From NCBI RefSeq assembly GCF_014270065.1, contig NZ_JACNME010000003.1, positions 434,001-498,000 of the forward strand: DNA of 64,000 nucleotides, in the 5' to 3' direction. This DNA comes from Quadrisphaera sp. RL12-1S (GTDB lineage Bacteria > Actinomycetota > Actinomycetes > Actinomycetales > Quadrisphaeraceae). The translations under genes were made by a program, and so were the position numbers. Positions within the stretch are counted from its first letter, which is position 1; every line of letters begins with the position of its first letter. The notes under the pieces are model-generated. The model did not search any database. It saw only the letters and a list, made by a program, of their open reading frames with translations, and was not told the DNA's origin. Below are positions 59,604-64,000 of this stretch, in pieces.

Positions 59604-60842
59604 GTGAGCCGGCCGACGGTCCTGCTCGACGGGCGCCCGCTGCGGGGGCGGCTCTCGGGCGTCGGGCAGTACGTGTGGCACCTGTCCGCGGCGCTGGCCG
59701 CCGGCGCGGGGCACCCGGTCACCGGTGACCTGGACGTGCAGCTGCTGGTGGTCGGCGACGGGCCCGCCGGCAGCGCCCCCTCCCCCGCCGGCGTGCCGGT
59801 GCGGGGCCCCGGGCCTGTGCCGCGCAAGGCGTTCAACGGGCTGGCGGCGTACGCGCCGGTGGTGCCGGCCAGCGCGTTCGGCCTGCGCGCCGACCTGGTG
59901 CACTGCACCTACTTCGAGCGGCTGCCGTCGCTGCCGCGGCGCACGCGCGTGGTGAGCACCGTGCACGACGTGGCGTTCCTGCGGCTGCCGCACGTGTTCT
60001 CGCGCATCAACCTCGCCGCGTCGCGCCGGGCGCTGCGCTGGCAGGTGGACCGCTCCGACGTGCTGCTGGTGCCGTCGCAGTTCACCAAGGACGAGCTGGT
60101 GTCGCTGTGCGGCGTGCGCCCGGAGCGGGTGGTGGTGACACCGCTGGCGGTCACCGAGGCGGTCGGTCCCCCGGGCGGGGCGCCGGGCTCGCCGGGCGAG
60201 CGCGCGGACCCGCGCCCGCTGCGGGAGCGCCCGTTCGTGCTCTACCTGGGCAACGTGGAGCCGCGCAAGAACCTCGGGCGGCTGCTGGAGGCCTGGGCGG
60301 GCAGCGGCGCGCGCTCCACGCACGACCTGCTGCTGGCCGGCACGGCGCTCGCGCACGCGGCGGGCCTGCAGGCGGAGCTGGCGGCGGCGGGCCGCTCGGT
60401 GGTGCCGCTGGGCTTCGTGGACGCCGCCACCAAGCACGAGCTGCTGCGCCGCTGCACCGCGTTCGTCTACCCCTCCCTGTACGAGGGGTTCGGCATCCCG
60501 GTGCTGGAGGCGATGGCCGCCGGGGCGCCGGTGGTGACGTCCACAGCGGGCGCGCTGGCGGAGCTGGCCGGCACCGCGGCGGTGGCCGTCGACCCGCTGC
60601 GGGTGGACCTGCTGCGCGACGCCATCGACCAGCTGGTGGCGGACGCGGCGCAGCGGGCCCGCCTCGGCGAGCTGGGCCTGGCGCGGGCCGCGGGCTTCTC
60701 CTGGGACCGGACGGCCGCGCTCACCGCGAACGCGTACCGGCAGGTGCTGGGCTCCGCGCCGGTGCCGAGCCCGCGGCAGCAGGTGGTGGACCTGCGCGGT
60801 GCGGCGTCCGCCGCGCAGGCGCGCGGGCGGGCCGACCGGTGA
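59604..60842 (+). CDS. Glycosyltransferase family 4 (module B, gene 4)
   Basis: This 412-residue GT-B enzyme begins VLLDGRPLRGRLSGVGQYVW, typical of GT4 mannosyl- or rhamnosyltransferases. The acceptor half has STVHDVAFLRLPHVFSRIN. The donor half has VLYLGNVEPRKNLGRLLEAW and catalytic SLYEGFGIPVLEAMAAGAPVV. The GTG start lies 7 bases after the previous stop. It overlaps the GT2 gene by 4 bases (GTGA). The donor sugar is not determined. Confidence 0.9.
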   Translation: MSRPTVLLDGRPLRGRLSGVGQYVWHLSAALAAGAGHPVTGDLDVQLLVVGDGPAGSAPSPAGVPVRGPGPVPRKAFNGLAAYAPVVPASAFGLRADLVHCTYFERLPSLPRRTRVVSTVHDVAFLRLPHVFSRINLAASRRALRWQVDRSDVLLVPSQFTKDELVSLCGVRPERVVVTPLAVTEAVGPPGGAPGSPGERADPRPLRERPFVLYLGNVEPRKNLGRLLEAWAGSGARSTHDLLLAGTALAHAAGLQAELAAAGRSVVPLGFVDAATKHELLRRCTAFVYPSLYEGFGIPVLEAMAAGAPVVTSTAGALAELAGTAAVAVDPLRVDLLRDAIDQLVADAAQRARLGELGLARAAGFSWDRTAALTANAYRQVLGSAPVPSPRQQVVDLRGAASAAQARGRADR

Positions 60843-61759
60843 CCGCTCTCCCCGGCGAGCGCGGGCCCGTCGCCGTCGTCGTCCTGGCCTCCGCCGGGCG
60901 TCCCGAGCTGGTGGGCACCGCCGTCCGCGACCTGGCCGGCCAGCGCGACCAGCGGTTCGTGGTGGCGGTCTGCGTGCCCGACGCCGCCAGCCTGCCCGCC
61001 GGGGGGCTGCCGGACGGCGTGGTGCTCGCCCACGCGCGCGGGCTGCCCGCCCAGCGCAACGCGGGCCTGGCGGCCGCGCTGGCCGCGGCCCCCGGCGCGC
61101 GGACCGCGTTCTTCTTCGACGACGACTCCGTGGTCGGCGCCGGGTACGTCGGGGCGGCGCTGGCGTTCCTGGACGCCCACCCCGGCGTGGTCGGCGTCAC
61201 CGGGAGGGTGCTGCTCGACGGGGCCTCCGGGGAGGAGGTCGGCCGCGACGCCGCCGAGGCCGCGCTGGACGCCCACCAAGCGGCGCTGGACGCCGCCGGC
61301 CCGACCGGCGCGTGGAACCCCATCAGCGGCCTGTACGGCTGCAACTTCGCCATCCGGCTGGACGGGCACGCCGAGCGCTTCGACGAGCGGCTGCCGCTGT
61401 ACGCGTGGATGGAGGACCGCGACCTGTCCGAGCGCCTCAAGCGGCACGGGGCGCTCGCGCAGGTGGCCGACTGCGCCGTGGTGCACCGCGGGGTCCGCTC
61501 CGGCGGGCGCACCGCGCACCTGCGGCTGGGCTACTCCCAGGTCATGAACCCGGTGTACCTGCACCACGCGGGCAGCTTCGCGGTGAGCATGACCCTGCTG
61601 CAGGTGGTGCCGCGGGTGGCCAAGAACGCGGCGCTGTCGCTGGTCAGGGGCCCGCAGGGCGCGTCACGACGACGACGGCTGCGCGGCAACCTGCTCGCCG
61701 CCGCTGACGCCGCGCGGCGGCGGTACACCCCGGAGCGGGTGCTCGACCTGCCCCCGTGA
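60839..61759 (+). CDS. Glycosyltransferase family 2 (module B, gene 5)
   Basis: This 306-residue GT-A enzyme begins VAVVVLASAGRPELVGTAVR. QRNAGLAAAL, the metal-binding FFFDDDSVVGAGYV and the acceptor-side WMEDRDLSERLKRHG are present. A C-terminal basic tail (RRRRLRGNLL) suggests membrane association. The GTG start overlaps the preceding stop (GTGA). It is followed by the Wzz-like gene after a gap with a TATGGT -10-like box (61821-61826). Confidence 0.88.
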   Translation: MTALPGERGPVAVVVLASAGRPELVGTAVRDLAGQRDQRFVVAVCVPDAASLPAGGLPDGVVLAHARGLPAQRNAGLAAALAAAPGARTAFFFDDDSVVGAGYVGAALAFLDAHPGVVGVTGRVLLDGASGEEVGRDAAEAALDAHQAALDAAGPTGAWNPISGLYGCNFAIRLDGHAERFDERLPLYAWMEDRDLSERLKRHGALAQVADCAVVHRGVRSGGRTAHLRLGYSQVMNPVYLHHAGSFAVSMTLLQVVPRVAKNAALSLVRGPQGASRRRRLRGNLLAAADAARRRYTPERVLDLPP

Positions 61760-61926
61760 TCCCGCGGTGATCTCCCGGTCGTCTCTCCCGAGGTGACCCT
61801 CCGTGCGCAGGTGCCGTTGCTATGGTCACCACTGCACGCCCACTGGGCCGCGACCAGCCGGTGCTGCCCCCGTGTGAGGCCCCCTCCGGCCGGCCCCGGC
61901 CGCCCCCTCGGCCCCGACCCCAGGAC

Positions 61927-63192
61927 GTGACCTTGATCCTCCAGGACTACGTGCGCCTCGCGCGCCGCGGCGCGTGGCTGCTCGTCGCGCTCATCATGCT
62001 GGGCGCCGCCGGTGGCCTGGGGGTGGCGGCGCTGACCACGCCCACGTACTTCTCCCGCGCCACCGTGGTGGTCAGCGCCAGCGGTGACAGCTCCCCGGGC
62101 GACCTGGCGCAGGTGAGCTCCTTCGGCGTGCAGCGCGCCCCCACCTACGCCGGGCTGGCGGCGTCGTCGACGGTGCTCGAGCGGGCCGCGTCGGCCCTCG
62201 GCGGCGGCCTCACGGCCCAGCGGCTGGCGGAGGCCGTCAACGTCACGGTGCGCACGGACACGGCGCTCATCGACATCGACGCCGACGCCTCCACCGGTGA
62301 GGACGCCGCCGCGCGCGCCAACGCCGTGGCCGACGCCCTCCAGCAGGTGGCGCCCTCGGTGGACGGCTCGGCCGTGGTCATCACGCCCACGCAGGTGGCG
62401 CAGGTGCCCGAGGTGGCCGACTCCCCGCGCCCCCGCAACGACGTGCTCTCCGGCGCGGTGGTGGGCCTGGCGCTCGGCGTGATCGCGCTGGCGCTGTGGC
62501 AGGCCCTGGACGACAAGATCCGCGCCGCCGCCGACGTGCCCCGCTCCCGCAGCCTGCGCGTGGTCTCGGTGCTGCCGTACGGCCGCCGCGGCCGCCAGGA
62601 CGAGGAGCGCAGCGAGGGCCTGCGCCGGCTGCGCGCCGTGCTCACCGCCGGACCGGGCGGGGACCGGTCCGTGGTGGCGGTGGCGGGCGTGTCGTCGTCG
62701 TCGGAGAAGGACGCCGAGGAGGTGGCGGTCGGGCTGGCGCAGGCGCTGTCCGAGACCGGCGCGTCCGTGCTGGTCATCGACCTGACCGCGCCGAGCCGCC
62801 CGCTGGGCGCGCGCGGTGACGCGGTCGCCGGCGCTCGGCCGGGCGGGCAGCTGCCCGTCATGGCCGGGGAGGTGGACGACGTGTCCTGGCTGGTGCCGGA
62901 GAACCTCGGCACCACCCCCGCCGCCCTGGTGGGCACCGCCGACGGGCGCGCCGCCCTCGACCAGCTCACCGGCGGCTACGACCACCGCGTGCTGCTGTGC
63001 CCGCCGGCGCTGGAGCGCTCCGAGATCAGCGTGGTGGCGGCCCGCGCCACCGCCACGCTGCTGGTGGCGGACGCCGGGCGCACCTCCCGCTCCGGGCTGC
63101 AGCGGGCCGCGGGCTCGCTGACGGCCGCGGGCACCCCCACGGTGGGCGTGGTGCTGGTGGGCGCGCGCACCGACGAGGCCTGGGCCGTCTGA
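61927..63192 (+). CDS. Wzz-like polysaccharide co-polymerase fused to a degenerate BY-kinase domain (module B)
   Basis: This protein is 421 residues from GTG 61927. It has a short N-terminus, membrane helix 1 (~14-35), an extracellular Wzz domain (~40-170), membrane helix 2 (~173-195) and a ~220-residue cytoplasmic domain. That domain has the order of a bacterial tyrosine kinase, but the P-loop position reads AGVSSSSEKDAEE instead of a GEGKS motif and the next strand is SVLVIDLTAPSRP. There is no C-terminal Tyr cluster. Alternative starts are ATG 61822, which lies in a TATGGT box, and TTG 61933, which has AGGA 7 bases upstream. It should pair with the downstream Wzy-like protein. Confidence 0.82.
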   Translation: MTLILQDYVRLARRGAWLLVALIMLGAAGGLGVAALTTPTYFSRATVVVSASGDSSPGDLAQVSSFGVQRAPTYAGLAASSTVLERAASALGGGLTAQRLAEAVNVTVRTDTALIDIDADASTGEDAAARANAVADALQQVAPSVDGSAVVITPTQVAQVPEVADSPRPRNDVLSGAVVGLALGVIALALWQALDDKIRAAADVPRSRSLRVVSVLPYGRRGRQDEERSEGLRRLRAVLTAGPGGDRSVVAVAGVSSSSEKDAEEVAVGLAQALSETGASVLVIDLTAPSRPLGARGDAVAGARPGGQLPVMAGEVDDVSWLVPENLGTTPAALVGTADGRAALDQLTGGYDHRVLLCPPALERSEISVVAARATATLLVADAGRTSRSGLQRAAGSLTAAGTPTVGVVLVGARTDEAWAV

Positions 63193-63210
63193 GCGCGTGA
63201 CGAGCGCCGC

Positions 63211-64000
63211 ATGACCACGCTGACGCTCATCGCGGTGGCGGTGGTGGCGTACGGCCTGTGGAAGCCGCACCGCTACGCCACCGCCCTGGCCCTCGGCGGG
63301 GCGACGCCCGCGGGGGCGGCGCTGGTGGCGGGCAGCACGGCGGTGCCCACCTTCTACTTCGTGGCGCTGGGCGCGCTGCTGGTGCTGTTCGTGCAGCTGG
63401 TGCACCGCTCGCGCACGCGCCGCCGCCTGGAGCACCCGGTGACGCCGGGCACCACGCCGCTGCTGCTGCTCGCCGTGTGGGCCGTGGTGGTGACGGTGGC
63501 CGCGCCGCTGCTCTTCGACGGGATGACCGTGTACGCGGCCGGCGGGGTGCCCAACCAGCTGCGCGCGGGGTCGCTGACGTCGTCCAACCAGGCGCAGATC
63601 GTCTACGCGGTGCTGTCGGTGGCCGTGGTGGTGCTGCTCGCCCGCGGGGCGGGCGCCCGCACCCAGGTGGTGGGGCTGGCCGCGGGCCTGACCATGGTGC
63701 TGAGCCTGTGGGCGTACGCCGGCAAGAACCTCGGGGTGCCGTTCCCCACCGGGTTCTTCGACAACTCCCCCGCGTTCGCGTACATCGACGGGGCGCCCGG
63801 CGGGGTCGTCCGGTTCCGCGGGATCTTCTCCGAGCCCGCCGGGCTCGCCGTGGCGTGCCTGGTGACCATCGCCTACATGACGGCGCGGCTGCCGCAGGTG
63901 CGCGGGCTGCGCCGGGTGGGCGTGGGCGTGGTGCTGGCGATCGCCGTCTTCCTCGGGTCCATCTCCACCTCCACCACGTTCATCGTGTCCATCGCGCTGC
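63211..64000 (+). CDS. O-antigen polymerase/ligase-like membrane protein (module B), partial
   Basis: The frame is open from ATG 63211 to the window end (263 codons, C-terminus missing). Several membrane helices are predicted (for example TLIAVAVVAYGLW, LLLLAVWAVVVTVAAPLLF, AVLSVAVVVLLA). A loop reads FDNSPAFAYIDGAPGG and GIFSEPAGLAV, where the SEP motif before a helix recalls Wzy/O-antigen ligase proteins. It follows the Wzz-like gene by 18 bases, mirroring the Wzz-Wzy order of module A. The family call rests on context plus topology, so it is moderate. Confidence 0.7.
   Translation, partial: MTTLTLIAVAVVAYGLWKPHRYATALALGGATPAGAALVAGSTAVPTFYFVALGALLVLFVQLVHRSRTRRRLEHPVTPGTTPLLLLAVWAVVVTVAAPLLFDGMTVYAAGGVPNQLRAGSLTSSNQAQIVYAVLSVAVVVLLARGAGARTQVVGLAAGLTMVLSLWAYAGKNLGVPFPTGFFDNSPAFAYIDGAPGGVVRFRGIFSEPAGLAVACLVTIAYMTARLPQVRGLRRVGVGVVLAIAVFLGSISTSTTFIVSIAL

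Noticed and set aside
37962-64000. Glycosylated natural-product gene cluster
   Set aside because: There are many glycosyltransferases but no polyketide, peptide-synthetase or other scaffold genes; Wzz, Wzy, flippase and secreted glycosidases point to a polysaccharide.

Overview
The window is high-GC chromosomal DNA from an actinobacterium. The evidence is very strong third-position G/C bias, frequent GTG starts, many 4-base GTGA/ATGA gene overlaps, an rpfB resuscitation factor, LytR-CpsA-Psr and PknB-like proteins, and the tatD-rpfB-rsmA-ispE gene order known from Mycobacterium tuberculosis (Rv1008-Rv1011). The genus cannot be fixed from the sequence alone; a Kineococcus-like or related actinomycete is only a guess. 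I saw no tRNA, rRNA, insertion sequence, phage gene, CRISPR array or replication origin.

Layout. 1-1113: a TetR and a MarR regulator. 1169-5969: the four dTDP-L-rhamnose genes, split into rfbC-rfbD (+) followed by an LCP ligase (+), and rfbA-rfbB (-); a 22-bp perfect stem separates the two convergent arms. 6134-9205: a TelA-like gene followed by two membrane proteins with related XpaC-like C-terminal modules. 9207-20031 (all -): metG, a DUF559 nuclease-like gene, tatD, rpfB, rsmA, a polyprenyl-phosphate sugar-1-phosphate transferase, ispE and an ABC-F ATPase. 20189-25076 (+): four consecutive secreted or anchored Ser/Thr/Pro/Ala-rich surface proteins; a fifth relative at 32832-33814 is frameshifted. 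25080-32511 (-): a thuEFGAB-like sugar uptake and oxidation operon without an ATPase gene, flanked by two LacI-type paralogues, one lacking its DNA-binding domain; two matching 14-bp operators are visible.

33841-37947: a DUF427 protein, a small membrane protein, UDP-glucose dehydrogenase and a receptor Ser/Thr kinase. 37962-64000: a large exopolysaccharide region. It holds two modules on opposite strands, each running glycosyltransferases, then a Wzz-like protein, then a Wzy/ligase-like membrane protein (A: 42799 down to 37962; B: 55863 up to 64000). Between them are one flippase, several GT2/GT4 glycosyltransferases, a secreted glycosidase with cell-wall-binding repeats, a GH16 glucanase and an alanine-type aminotransferase.

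How it fits together (inference): the sugar transferase at 12152 primes undecaprenyl phosphate, rfbABCD and ugd supply dTDP-rhamnose and UDP-glucuronate, the glycosyltransferases build repeat units, the flippase exports them, Wzy/Wzz pairs polymerise them, and the LCP protein may attach polymer to peptidoglycan. Secreted GH and RpfB enzymes remodel wall and matrix.
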